In this document: positions 37,781-47,826 of the stretch, piece by piece
How the letters are laid out: each line of letters begins with the position of its first letter
Numbering within the stretch: position 1 is the stretch's first letter
The notes under the pieces: model-generated
Seen by the model: the letters and a program-made list of their open reading frames with translations, nothing else
Databases searched by the model: none
Told to the model about the DNA's origin: nothing
Program-made: the position numbers and the translations under genes
Source of the DNA: Geodermatophilus tzadiensis
GTDB lineage: Bacteria > Actinomycetota > Actinomycetes > Mycobacteriales > Geodermatophilaceae
NCBI RefSeq assembly: GCF_003002915.1
Contig: NZ_PVTG01000017.1
Span: forward strand, 62,001 to 126,000
Length of the DNA: 64,000 bases
Direction of reading: 5' to 3'

Positions 37781-40700
37781 CCCGACACCGGCGGAACACC
37801 GCTGCGACGCCGTCCGTTGGCCGCAGCGTGCGCCCCCACCGCGGGCCCGTGCGTTCCCGCCCGCGCTCCGGCGCCCGCGCGACCCTCGGTGCCCTGACCG
37901 CCCTGCTGCTCGCCGGCACGGTGCTCGTCTCGCTGCCCTCGGTCGCCCTCGCCGCCGAGGACGTCGGCACGGAGGAGGCGCGGATCCCCTCGGGCTCCGG
38001 TGCCGACGCCGTCGAGCTCGACACCACGCTGTACCTGCCGGCCTCGGCGAGCGCGGACGCCCCGGCCCCGGCCGTCGTCCTCGCCCACGGCTTCGGTGGC
38101 AGCAAGCAGTCGGTGGCCGACGACGCCGCCGACCTCGCCGGCCGCGGCTACGTCGTGATGACCTACTCCGCGCGCGGCTTCGGCGCGAGCACCGGCCAGA
38201 TCGGCCTGGACGACCCCCGCTACGAGGTCGCCGACCTCTCCACGCTGATCGACGTGCTCGCCGAGCGCGACGACGTGCTGCGCGACGGCGACGGCGACCC
38301 GCGGGTGGGCGTGGCCGGGGCCTCCTACGGCGGTGCGCTGTCGCTGCTCGGCGCCGCCTACGACGACCGCGTCGACGCCATCGCCCCGCAGATCACCTGG
38401 AACTCGCTCACCGCGGCGCTCTTCCCCTCGCAGACCGGCACCGTCGAGGCCGGCACGCCCGCGGCCACCCCGCAGGACGCCGACGCCGGCGTCTACAAGC
38501 GGCTGTGGGCCGGGCTGTTCTTCGGGGTGGGCTCGGTGCCCACCGGCCTGCTCGGCCAGGTCGGCGGCGGCTCGGAGGCGACCACGGAGGACGGCGGGGA
38601 CGGCGGCCCGGGCGACGGCGGGAGCGGCGGCGGCACGGCGGCCGCTCCGGCGTCGGTGCCCGAGCTGCCGGTCGACCCCTCGACGCTCGACCCGGCCGCC
38701 GTGGCGCAGGCGCTCACCTGCGGCCGCTTCCGCGCCGACATCTGCGCCGCCTACCAGGACGCCGCGGCCACCGGCACGCTGACGCCGGAGATCGCCGCCG
38801 TCCTCGACCGCAGCAGCCCGGCCGGGGTGCTCGACCGGATCACCGCGCCGACGCTGCTGGTGCAGGGCACCGAGGACTCGCTGTTCGGCCTCGGCCAGGC
38901 CGACGCCAACGCCCGCGGCATCGCCGCCACCGGCACCGAGGTGAAGGTCGTCTGGTACGCCGGCGGCCACGACTCGCAGGCCACCGAGCGGGAGACCGCC
39001 GAGCTGCGCGACCTCGTGGCGGGCTGGTTCGACTGGCACCTGCGCGACGAGGGCGACCCCGCCCGCGGCGAGGACCCCGGCACCGGCTTCCGGTTCCCCG
39101 CGCCCACCGGCCTGGGCAGCGGGCTGGGCACCGTGCAGGGCGGCAGCCAGAGCGTGGTCGCCGGCACCTACCCGGGCCTGGACGACGGCGCGGCCGCCGA
39201 GCGGACCGAGCTCGCCGTCGACGGCCCGACCCAGCCGGTGGTCACCCCCGCCGGCGGCACCCCGGCCGCGATCACCACCGTCCCCGGCCTGGGCGCGCTC
39301 GCCTCGGCGCTGGCCGGGACCGCGGTGGAGATCCCCGGCCAGTTCGCCACGTTCGCCACCGAGCCGCTGGAGGAGGCCGTCGAGGTCGTCGGCGCGCCCA
39401 CCGTCGACCTCGCCGTCGCCGCGCCCAGCGGCAGCGCCACCCTCTTCGCCAAGCTGTACGACGTCGGCCCCGACGGCGCCCAGACGCTGCCGGGCGGCCT
39501 GGTGGCCCCGCTCGCGCTCACCGGGCTGTCGGCCGACCCGACCGCGCCGACCGAGGTCACCGTCACGCTGCCGGGCATCGTGCACCGCTTCGAGGCCGGC
39601 CACACGATGCGCGTCGTCGTCTCCTCCACCGACCAGGCCTTCGCGCTGCCGGCCGAGTCCAGCGTCTACTCGGTGGCGCTGGCCGGCGCGGACGACGGCG
39701 GCACCGCGCTCGCCGTCCCGACCGTCGAGGGCCAGGCGCAGGCCGACGGCGGCACCTCCCGCTGGTGGTGGCTGCTGGCCGCCGTCGTCGCCCTGGGCCT
39801 GCTCGGCGCGCTGGCCGGGTGGCTGTGGGGCCGCCGCCGGCGCCGGGTGACCTCGGTGGTCGAGCCCGACGGCGAGGACGTGCCGCTGCGCTTCAAGGGC
39901 GTCACCAAGGCCTACAAGGACGGCTTCGTGGCCGTGCGCGACCTGTCCTTCGAGGTGCGCCGCGGCCAGGTGCTGGGCCTGCTGGGACCCAACGGCGCCG
40001 GCAAGACGACGTCGCTGCGCATGCTCATGGGCCTCATCCGCCCGACCGAGGGGCGGATCAGCGTCTTCGGCCACGCCGCGGGTCCCGGGGCGCCGGTGCT
40101 GTCGCGGCTGGGCTCCTTCGTCGAGGGCACCGGGCTCATGCCGCACCTGTCCGGTCGGGACAACCTCACGCTGTACTGGGCCGCCACCGGCCGCCCGGCC
40201 GGGGACGCGCACATGGAGGAGGCGATCGAGGTCGCCGGCCTGGGTGCGGCCATCGACCGCCCGGTGCGCCGCTACAGCCAGGGCATGCGCCAGCGGGTGG
40301 CCATCGCGCAGGCGATGCTGGGCCTGCCCGACCTGCTGGTCCTCGACGAGCCGACCAACGGGCTGGACCCGCCGCAGATCCACGCCATGCGCGAGGTGCT
40401 GCGCTCCTACGCCGCCACCGGCCGCACGGTCATCGTCTCCAGCCACCTGCTCAGCGAGATCGAGCAGACCTGCACCCACGTGGTGGTCATGGCCAAGGGG
40501 CAGAAGATCGCGCAGGGGACCGTCGAGGAGATCGTCGGCACCGGCGGCGCGGTGCTGGTCGGCCTGTCCGACCCCGCCGACGCCGACCGCGCGGCCGCTG
40601 TGCTCTCCGGGCTGCCCGGGGTCACCGTCGAGCGCACCGACGAGGGCCTGGTCGCCGACCTCGGCGACCGCACGACGCGCGCCGCGGCGCTGCAGGCGCT

Positions 40701-40785
40701 GGTGGCCGCCGACGTCGCCGTCGACCAGTTCACGCCGCGGCGCCGGCTCGAGGACGCCTTCCTGGCCCTGGTGGGGGAGAACTGA
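37768..40785 (+). CDS. Secreted alpha/beta hydrolase (S15-like) fused to ABC ATPase
   Basis: A 1005-residue fusion. A signal-like helix (about 37-62) leads to an extracytoplasmic alpha/beta-hydrolase: AHGFGGSKQS, nucleophile Ser186 in GASYGG, an acid in VQGTEDS and His in AGGHDSQ. A jelly-roll domain typical of the X-Pro peptidase/CocE class follows (HRFEAGHTMRVVVSS). A membrane segment at about 665-690 leads to a cytoplasmic ABC ATPase with Walker A GPNGAGKT at 740-747, signature YSQGMRQR and Walker B LLVLDEPTNGLD. The start is uncertain: GTG 37768 overlaps the upstream stop, and GTG 37828 is the alternative. It overlaps the permease gene. Confidence 0.88.
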   Translation: MAALTRHRRNTAATPSVGRSVRPHRGPVRSRPRSGARATLGALTALLLAGTVLVSLPSVALAAEDVGTEEARIPSGSGADAVELDTTLYLPASASADAPAPAVVLAHGFGGSKQSVADDAADLAGRGYVVMTYSARGFGASTGQIGLDDPRYEVADLSTLIDVLAERDDVLRDGDGDPRVGVAGASYGGALSLLGAAYDDRVDAIAPQITWNSLTAALFPSQTGTVEAGTPAATPQDADAGVYKRLWAGLFFGVGSVPTGLLGQVGGGSEATTEDGGDGGPGDGGSGGGTAAAPASVPELPVDPSTLDPAAVAQALTCGRFRADICAAYQDAAATGTLTPEIAAVLDRSSPAGVLDRITAPTLLVQGTEDSLFGLGQADANARGIAATGTEVKVVWYAGGHDSQATERETAELRDLVAGWFDWHLRDEGDPARGEDPGTGFRFPAPTGLGSGLGTVQGGSQSVVAGTYPGLDDGAAAERTELAVDGPTQPVVTPAGGTPAAITTVPGLGALASALAGTAVEIPGQFATFATEPLEEAVEVVGAPTVDLAVAAPSGSATLFAKLYDVGPDGAQTLPGGLVAPLALTGLSADPTAPTEVTVTLPGIVHRFEAGHTMRVVVSSTDQAFALPAESSVYSVALAGADDGGTALAVPTVEGQAQADGGTSRWWWLLAAVVALGLLGALAGWLWGRRRRRVTSVVEPDGEDVPLRFKGVTKAYKDGFVAVRDLSFEVRRGQVLGLLGPNGAGKTTSLRMLMGLIRPTEGRISVFGHAAGPGAPVLSRLGSFVEGTGLMPHLSGRDNLTLYWAATGRPAGDAHMEEAIEVAGLGAAIDRPVRRYSQGMRQRVAIAQAMLGLPDLLVLDEPTNGLDPPQIHAMREVLRSYAATGRTVIVSSHLLSEIEQTCTHVVVMAKGQKIAQGTVEEIVGTGGAVLVGLSDPADADRAAAVLSGLPGVTVERTDEGLVADLGDRTTRAAALQALVAADVAVDQFTPRRRLEDAFLALVGEN

Positions 40786-41657
40786 TGACCGCGACGGAGC
40801 ACGTGCAGCCCACCGGCGCGGTCGCCGGCTACCGGCCCGAGCGCACGCTGCGGCTGGGCGTCGAGCTGCGCCGGCAGTTCAAGCGGCGGCGCACCATCGG
40901 TGTGTTCGCGCTGATGGTCGCGCTGCCGCTGGTGCTCATCGCCGCGCTGCAGCTGGGCGCCAGCGAGGAGGCGCAGACCAACAGCCGGATCAACCTCGTC
41001 GACGTCGCCACAGCCAGCGGGCTGAACTTCACCCTGTTCGTGCTGTTCGCGACGACGAGCTTCTTCCTGGTCGTGGTCTACGCGCTGTTCTTCGGCGACA
41101 CCGTGGCCAGCGAGGCCCAGTGGGGGTCGCTGCGCTACACGCTGGCCACGCCGGTGCCGCGCAGCCGGCTGCTGCGGCAGAAGTTCGCCGCCGCGCTGGT
41201 GCTCTCGGTGAGCGCGCTGCTCACCCTCGCCCTCGTGGCGGTCGTGGCGGGCGGCACCGCGTTCGGCTTCGCGGAGATCCGGACGCCGATCGGGGTGACC
41301 CTCCCGCAGGGCGAGGGCCTGCTGCGGCTGGCCGGGATGCTCGGCTACCTCGCCGTCCACCTGCTCGTCGTCGGCACGCTGGCGTTCTGGCTGTCCACGA
41401 TCACCGACGCGCCGCTGGCCGCGGTCGGCGGGGCGGTGTTCACCATGTTCGTGTTCGCCATCCTCGACCAGGTCGAGCAGCTCGGGTCGATCCGCGACTG
41501 GTTCCCCACCGCGGAGGAGTTCGCCTGGACCGACCTGCTGCAGACCCCGGTCGACTCCTCCGACCTCTTCCGCGGGGTGGTCCAGTCCCTGGTCTACGCC
41601 GCCGTGTTCACCGCGCTGGGCTTCCGGCACTTCGCCCGCCGCGACGTCACCAGCTGA
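40785..41657 (+). CDS. ABC-2 type permease subunit
   Basis: The 290-residue partner of the fused ATPase, starting at ATG 40785 inside the previous stop (TGATG). It has six predicted membrane segments: a first at about 40-58, a second at about 82-103, then the family-typical QWGSLRYTLATPVPRSRLL loop before the third, and three more to about 280. It fits an exporter of the ABC-2 class in which the ATPase is a single chain per half. With the extracytoplasmic hydrolase, the complex may export and process one product, but its substrate is unknown. Confidence 0.88.
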   Translation: MTATEHVQPTGAVAGYRPERTLRLGVELRRQFKRRRTIGVFALMVALPLVLIAALQLGASEEAQTNSRINLVDVATASGLNFTLFVLFATTSFFLVVVYALFFGDTVASEAQWGSLRYTLATPVPRSRLLRQKFAAALVLSVSALLTLALVAVVAGGTAFGFAEIRTPIGVTLPQGEGLLRLAGMLGYLAVHLLVVGTLAFWLSTITDAPLAAVGGAVFTMFVFAILDQVEQLGSIRDWFPTAEEFAWTDLLQTPVDSSDLFRGVVQSLVYAAVFTALGFRHFARRDVTS

Positions 41658-41666
41658 CGGCGGCGG

Positions 41667-42882
41667 TCAGGGGACCGTCGGGAGCCGGTCGTCGTCGGGC
41701 AGGACGACCGCACCGAGCATCCGCGCGGGCCCGCCCCCGTACGCGGTGAGCCGCCGCCGGAGGGGTCCCGGCAGCGACGTCAGGGTCTGCAGGACCCGGG
41801 GCGTGAGCCACACCTGCGCCCGCGATCCCGGGACGAGGGTGCGCAGCACGGCGGGGCCGACCCGGCGGCTCTGCCGCACCGGCTCGGCCATGGCCCGCTC
41901 GTAGGCGGCGAAGCCGGCGGCGGGGTCGCGGCCGGCCTCGGCGACCGTGGCGGCCAGCAGGTGGGCACCGACCACGGCCAGGCTGGTGCCGCCTCCGACC
42001 GCCGGGCCGGGGCAGTACCCGGCGTCGCCGACGAGCGTCACCCGGCCGCGGGACCAGGTGCCCATGCGGATCTGGCTGATCGCGTCGAAGTAGAAGTCCT
42101 CGGCGTCGGGCAGCGCTCGGAGCAGCCGCGGCACCTCCCACCCGAGGTCGCCGAAGGCCTCCCGGAGCAGGTCCCGCTGCCGCGGGAGGTCGCGATGGTC
42201 GAAGGACAGCTCGCGGGGGGGTGCGGAGCAGGAAGACGGCCCGCGCCCGCGATCCGTCGCCGACGCCGTAGACCCCGATGCTGCGGCCGACGTCGGCGAG
42301 TGCGAGTGCCCGCCCGCCCAGCGGCTCGAACAGCAGGCTGAACACGCCGAGGTAGCCGCCGAGGAACAGCTGCGGGACGTTCCCGAACACGAGGCGGCGG
42401 ACCCCCGAGTGCAGTCCGTCGGCCCCGACGACGAGGTCGAAGACCCGCTCGGTCCCGGAGGAGAAGGTGACCTCGACCCCGGTGCCGGTGTCGTCCAGGG
42501 CGGTGACCTCGTCGCCGAAGACGTACTCCACGTCGCGGGTCGCGCCGGCGAGCAGGGACACCAGGTCGCCCCGGAGGATCTCGACGTGCCGTCCGGACAC
42601 CCCGGCAGCGAGGGTGGCGACGTCCACCTCGACGGGACGGCGGCTGGGACGGACGTAGGACAGCGCCACGGTCCGGGTCCGCGCCCCCCGCACGGCCTCG
42701 GCCAGGCCCATCCGCGCCACGACCTCCACCGCCGGGCCGAACAGGTCGACCGCGTGGCCACCGTCGTCCGCGCGCAGTGCCGGTCGCCGCTCCACCACCG
42801 TCGGGCGGAGCCCGCGCCGGCGCAGCCACCAGGCGAGCGTCGGCCCGGCGACCCCCGCTCCCGACACGAGCACCGTGGTCAT
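41667..42882 (-). pseudogene. FAD-dependent monooxygenase, interrupted by a frameshift
   Basis: The N-terminal half (from ATG 42882: VLVSGAGVAGPTLAWWLRR with the GxGxxG FAD loop, then VVGADGLHSGVR) reads in one frame. The C-terminal half (DAISQIRMGTWSRGRVTLVGDAGYCPGP, with the GD motif of the group A flavin hydroxylases) reads in another. The switch lies at a run of seven C (coding strand; 42215-42221), where six would restore one 404-residue protein. Both halves are otherwise intact. It is a young pseudogene, a slippage site or a sequence error. GGAGGG lies 7 nt upstream of the ATG. Confidence 0.85.
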
Positions 42883-42950
42883 GGGCGTCCCTCCGCCTCC
42901 CGGGGAGGTCCTACGCCGCACGGCGCCCGCGCTCAAGGGGACGCGACCCG

Positions 42951-43784
42951 CTACAGGCTCGCGCGCACCGCCTGGGCCCAGCCGACGCCCATCGCCTCGT
43001 CGGTCACCGACACGTTCGGGACGGCGCCGAGCAGCCCGGCCATGCCGTCGACCTCGGCGCCGTTGGCGGTGATCCACAGCCGCCCGACCGCCGGGGCCAT
43101 CTCCAGGTCGCTGGCGCTGTCGCCGATCGCGACGGCGTCGGCGGGGTCGATGCCGCGCCGCTGCAGGTCCCAGGCGATCGCGACGCCCTTGGTGATGCCG
43201 CGCGGCATGAGGTGGTAGACCCGCGCCAGCTGCCCCTCCGGGGCCAGCCGCAGCCGGGCCGACGCCGGGATCGCGCCGTTGTCCTTGAGGGTGAGCCAAC
43301 CCAGGCCCCGCTCGGCCAGCCAGGCGTCGACGGCGAGCGGGTCGACGTAGCCGCGCAGCAGCGCGTCGCCCTCGTGGGTGGTGTGCCAGGGCGCGTGCCA
43401 CTCCAGCCGGCCGGGGTGCGCGGCGCACAGCGCCTCGACGACGCCGAGCTCGGCCAGCACGTCCACCGGCGTCCGCCCCGCGTACTCCGGGGGCAGCTCG
43501 CCGGTCAGCTGGTGGCGCGACCGGCCGCCCTTCCAGGTGACCAGTGAGCCGAGCTCGGCGATCGCGCCGTCGGCGGCGAAGATCCGCCCGGCCTCCGTCA
43601 CCTGGTCGGCGGTGCGACCGCTGACGATCACCAGCACGACCCCCGCGGTGTGCAGCTCCAGCAGCGCCGCCGCCGGCTCGGCCGTCGGCTCGCCCTCCGC
43701 GGTGTGCCAGAACGACCCCCGCGGGCCGACCATCGTGCCGTCGAGGTCGGTGTAGACGATGCGCGCTGCCACACCGGTCAGCAT
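42951..43784 (-). CDS. HAD-superfamily phosphatase (Cof/MPGP-like)
   Basis: A 277-residue cytoplasmic phosphatase. Motif I is YTDLDGTMVG (nucleophile Asp13, Asp15), motif II is VIVSGRTADQV, the Lys of motif III lies in KGVAIAWDL, and motif IV is AIGDSASDLEMAP. The cap is the C2 type, found in Cof-like and mannosyl-3-phosphoglycerate phosphatases, so a sugar phosphate is the likely substrate. I use ATG 43784. An earlier in-frame start (43841) would run into the SAM riboswitch region of the divergent thrC. Confidence 0.85.
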   Translation of the reverse strand: MLTGVAARIVYTDLDGTMVGPRGSFWHTAEGEPTAEPAAALLELHTAGVVLVIVSGRTADQVTEAGRIFAADGAIAELGSLVTWKGGRSRHQLTGELPPEYAGRTPVDVLAELGVVEALCAAHPGRLEWHAPWHTTHEGDALLRGYVDPLAVDAWLAERGLGWLTLKDNGAIPASARLRLAPEGQLARVYHLMPRGITKGVAIAWDLQRRGIDPADAVAIGDSASDLEMAPAVGRLWITANGAEVDGMAGLLGAVPNVSVTDEAMGVGWAQAVRASL

Positions 43785-43817
43785 GGCCGGACCCCGGGGC
43801 GCCCCGGACGGGCGGGG

Positions 43818-43823
43818 TAGAGT
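43818..43823 (+). promoter_or_regulatory. -10 box (TAGAGT) for the thrC leader
   Basis: TAGAGT lies 13 nt before the riboswitch P1 helix, placing the start near 43830 and giving a leader of about 140 nt. Confidence 0.5.
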
Positions 43824-43836
43824 CCGGGTCGTTCCA

Positions 43837-43955
43837 CTCATCCAGAGGGGCAGAGGGACACGGCCCGGTGAAGCCCCGGCAACCGCGCTGCGCGAGCGGC
43901 GAGAGGTGCCAATTCCGTCCCGCGCGGCTCGACGGCCCGACGCGGGGAAGATGAG
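43837..43955 (+). promoter_or_regulatory. SAM riboswitch (SAM-I/S-box class)
   Basis: The S-box core is nearly complete: AGAGGGAcacGGCCC, GGTGAAGCC, CGGCAACC and the P3-side GGTGCCAATTCC. P1 pairs CTCATC (43837-43842) with GATGAG (43950-43955), and P4 pairs CCCGCG (43919-43924) with CGCGGG (43941-43946). The presence of P4 favours SAM-I over the related SAM-IV. The 3' strand of P1 runs into the GGAGG (43955-43959) of thrC, so ligand binding would be expected to hide the ribosome site. No terminator poly-T follows. Confidence 0.93.
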
Positions 43956-43969
43956 GAGGTAGTCGTCGC

Positions 43970-45271
43970 ATGACCCTGACCGCTCCCGGTTCTCTCCAGG
44001 CCGACTCCGCCGCCGGCGGCCCCGTCCCGCCCAGCCCCGCCCGCGGCCTGGTCTGTCGCAACTGCGGCGCCACCTTCGGCCTCGTCGCCGAGCACGCCTG
44101 CGCGGAGTGCTTCGGCCCGCTGGAGGTCGACTACGACCCCGAGCGCATGCGCGCGGTCACCCGCGAGCAGATCGAGGCCGGCCCGCAGAGCATCTGGCGT
44201 TACGCCGCCCTGCTGCCGGTGGGCCAGGACCCGGCCGACCGGGTGTCGCTCGACCCCGGCATGACGCCGCTGGTGCGCGCCGACCGGCTGGCCGCCGAGC
44301 TCGGCCTGACCGGCGGCCTGTGGGTGAAGGACGACTCGGCCAACCCCACCCACTCGTTCAAGGACCGCGTGGTCAGCCTCGCCGCGACCGCCGCGAAGGG
44401 CCTCGGCTACGCCAAGATCGCCGCCGCCTCCACCGGCAACCTGGCCAACTCGGTGGCCGCGCACGCCGCCCGCGTCGGCATCCCGTCCTACGTCTTCATC
44501 CCGGCCGACCTCGAGCCCGGCAAGGTCGTCCAGTCGGCGGTCTACGGGCAGACGCTGGTCGCCGTCGACGGGTCCTACGACGACGTCAACCGGCTGACCA
44601 GCGAGCTCGCCGAGACCGACGAGTTCGAGGACACCGCCTTCGTCAACCAGAACGTGCGGCCCTACTACGCCGAGGGCTCCAAGACGATGGGCTACGAGAT
44701 CGCCGAGCAGCTCGGCTGGCGCATCCCGGCCCAGGTCGTCATCCCGATGGCCTCGGGCTCGCTGCTGACCAAGGTGGACAAGGCCTGGCGGGAGCTGGCC
44801 GCCGCCGGCATCGTCGAGGACACCGGGTGGCGGGTCTTCGGCGCCCAGTCGGCCGGTTGCGACCCGATCGCCACCGCCTTCGACAACGGCTGGGACGTCG
44901 TCAAGCCGGTCAAGCCCACCGGCATCGCCAAGTCGCTCAACATCGGCAACCCCGCCGACGGCCCCTACGCGCTGGACGCCATCCGCCGCACCGGCGGCGC
45001 GGTCGGCCGGGTGGGCGACGAGCAGATCGTCCAGGGCATCCGCGACCTCGCCCGCACCACCGGCGTCTTCGCCGAGACCGCCGGCGGGGTGACCGTGGCC
45101 GTGCTGCGGCAGCTGGTCGAGGACGGCCGGCTGGACCCGTCGGAGGAGACCGTCGTCCTCAACACCGGCGAGGGCCTCAAGACCCTCGACCCGCTCCTGC
45201 CGGTGGTCGGGTTCACCCACCGGGTCGAGCCGTCGCTGCGGTCGGTGCGGTCGGCCGGGCTCATCGGCTGA
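43970..45271 (+). CDS. thrC: Threonine synthase (PLP-dependent, zinc-ribbon type)
   Basis: ThrC converts O-phosphohomoserine to threonine and phosphate. The 433-residue protein has a zinc-ribbon-like N-terminus (Cys29, 32, 44 and 47), the PLP Lys131 in THSFKDRVV, STGNLANSVAAH for the phosphate and cofactor, and NPADGPYALDAI late. No hom or thrB adjoins it, so it is separate from the threonine operon. GAGGAGGT (43953-43960) is 9 nt before ATG 43970, and it partly overlaps the SAM riboswitch. This ties threonine synthesis to SAM level. Confidence 0.93.
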   Translation: MTLTAPGSLQADSAAGGPVPPSPARGLVCRNCGATFGLVAEHACAECFGPLEVDYDPERMRAVTREQIEAGPQSIWRYAALLPVGQDPADRVSLDPGMTPLVRADRLAAELGLTGGLWVKDDSANPTHSFKDRVVSLAATAAKGLGYAKIAAASTGNLANSVAAHAARVGIPSYVFIPADLEPGKVVQSAVYGQTLVAVDGSYDDVNRLTSELAETDEFEDTAFVNQNVRPYYAEGSKTMGYEIAEQLGWRIPAQVVIPMASGSLLTKVDKAWRELAAAGIVEDTGWRVFGAQSAGCDPIATAFDNGWDVVKPVKPTGIAKSLNIGNPADGPYALDAIRRTGGAVGRVGDEQIVQGIRDLARTTGVFAETAGGVTVAVLRQLVEDGRLDPSEETVVLNTGEGLKTLDPLLPVVGFTHRVEPSLRSVRSAGLIG

Positions 45272-45485
45272 GGGGCGTACGCTCGGCCACAGCGCCGGTC
45301 CGGGCGGGTGACCACACCCCCCGATCGGGCCATGTGTCCTGCGTGCGGTGACTCCCCAGGCAGCGCTCCCTGCTGTACGTTTCCGCGCGGTTGTCAGTTC
45401 CACGTTCGTGATCGACGGGCGGAAGAGCTGTACCCGGTCCCCGGACATCGGGGTCCGTCCGCACGCACGAAACGTGGGAGCACAC

Positions 45486-45686
45486 GTGGCACAGGGCACC
45501 GTGAAGTGGTTCAACGCCGAGAAGGGCTTCGGCTTCATCGCCGTGGACGGCGGCCAGGACGTCTTCGTCCACTACTCGGCCATCCAGATGGACGGGTACA
45601 AGAGCCTCGACGAGGGCCAGCGGGTCAGCTTCGAGGTCGTCCAGGGCGAGAAGGGCCCCCAGGCCGACGCGGTGCGCCCCGCCTGA
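45486..45686 (+). CDS. Cold-shock domain protein
   Basis: A 66-residue single-stranded nucleic acid-binding protein with RNP1 KGFGFI and RNP2 VFVHYS, the standard OB-fold CSD. GTG 45486 gives the family start ([14 protein letters not shown]). GGGAG (about 45477) lies near the start. The 214-nt gap before it contains a possible TACGTT -10 at 45376-45381, which would give a leader of about 100 nt, as is common for cold-shock genes. Confidence 0.95.
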   Translation: MAQGTVKWFNAEKGFGFIAVDGGQDVFVHYSAIQMDGYKSLDEGQRVSFEVVQGEKGPQADAVRPA

Positions 45687-47609
<1,923 letters not shown>

Positions 47610-47642
47610 GTCCCGCCGTCCCGTAGCACCAGCAACGCCCGG

Positions 47643-47676
47643 CAGGGGCGGTCCCGCACTCGCGGGGCCGCCCCTG
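47643..47676 (+). terminator. groEL terminator
   Basis: A 15-pair stem (47643-47657 with 47662-47676, one G-U) around ACTC, 34 nt after the stop. Confidence 0.7.
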
Positions 47677-47737
47677 TCGGCGTTCGCGGGGTGGTCCTCC
47701 CGCGGTGGGCCCGGGTCCAGCGGGGCCTCCCGCAGAC

Positions 47738-47772
47738 CGAGGGCCCGTCACCGGTGTGGTGACGGGCCCTCG
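47738..47772. terminator. Second hairpin between groEL and the FN3 gene
   Basis: A perfect 15-bp stem (47738-47752 with 47758-47772) and GGTGT loop. It probably ends the minus-strand FN3 gene. Nothing else is seen between 47610 and 47826. Confidence 0.65.
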
Positions 47773-47826
47773 GGACCCGCGGTGGGTGTCAGGGCCGGGG
47801 GCCGGCCCCGTGGTGTGCCGGCCGGA

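Noticed and set aside
37327..40479. 1050-codon minus-strand frame across the hydrolase-ABC gene
   Set aside because: The translation is low-complexity Gly/Arg/Ala with no motif, and the plus-strand frame holds clear catalytic sites.
43785..43841. Longer N-terminus for the HAD phosphatase
   Set aside because: It would run through the thrC promoter and riboswitch, and adds no conserved sequence.
43837..43955. SAM-IV rather than SAM-I riboswitch
   Set aside because: A P4 helix between P3 and P1 and the GGTGCCAATTCC core favour SAM-I, though the classes share the ligand core.
44107..45351. Second frame across thrC
   Set aside because: Arg-rich shadow of thrC with no start signal.
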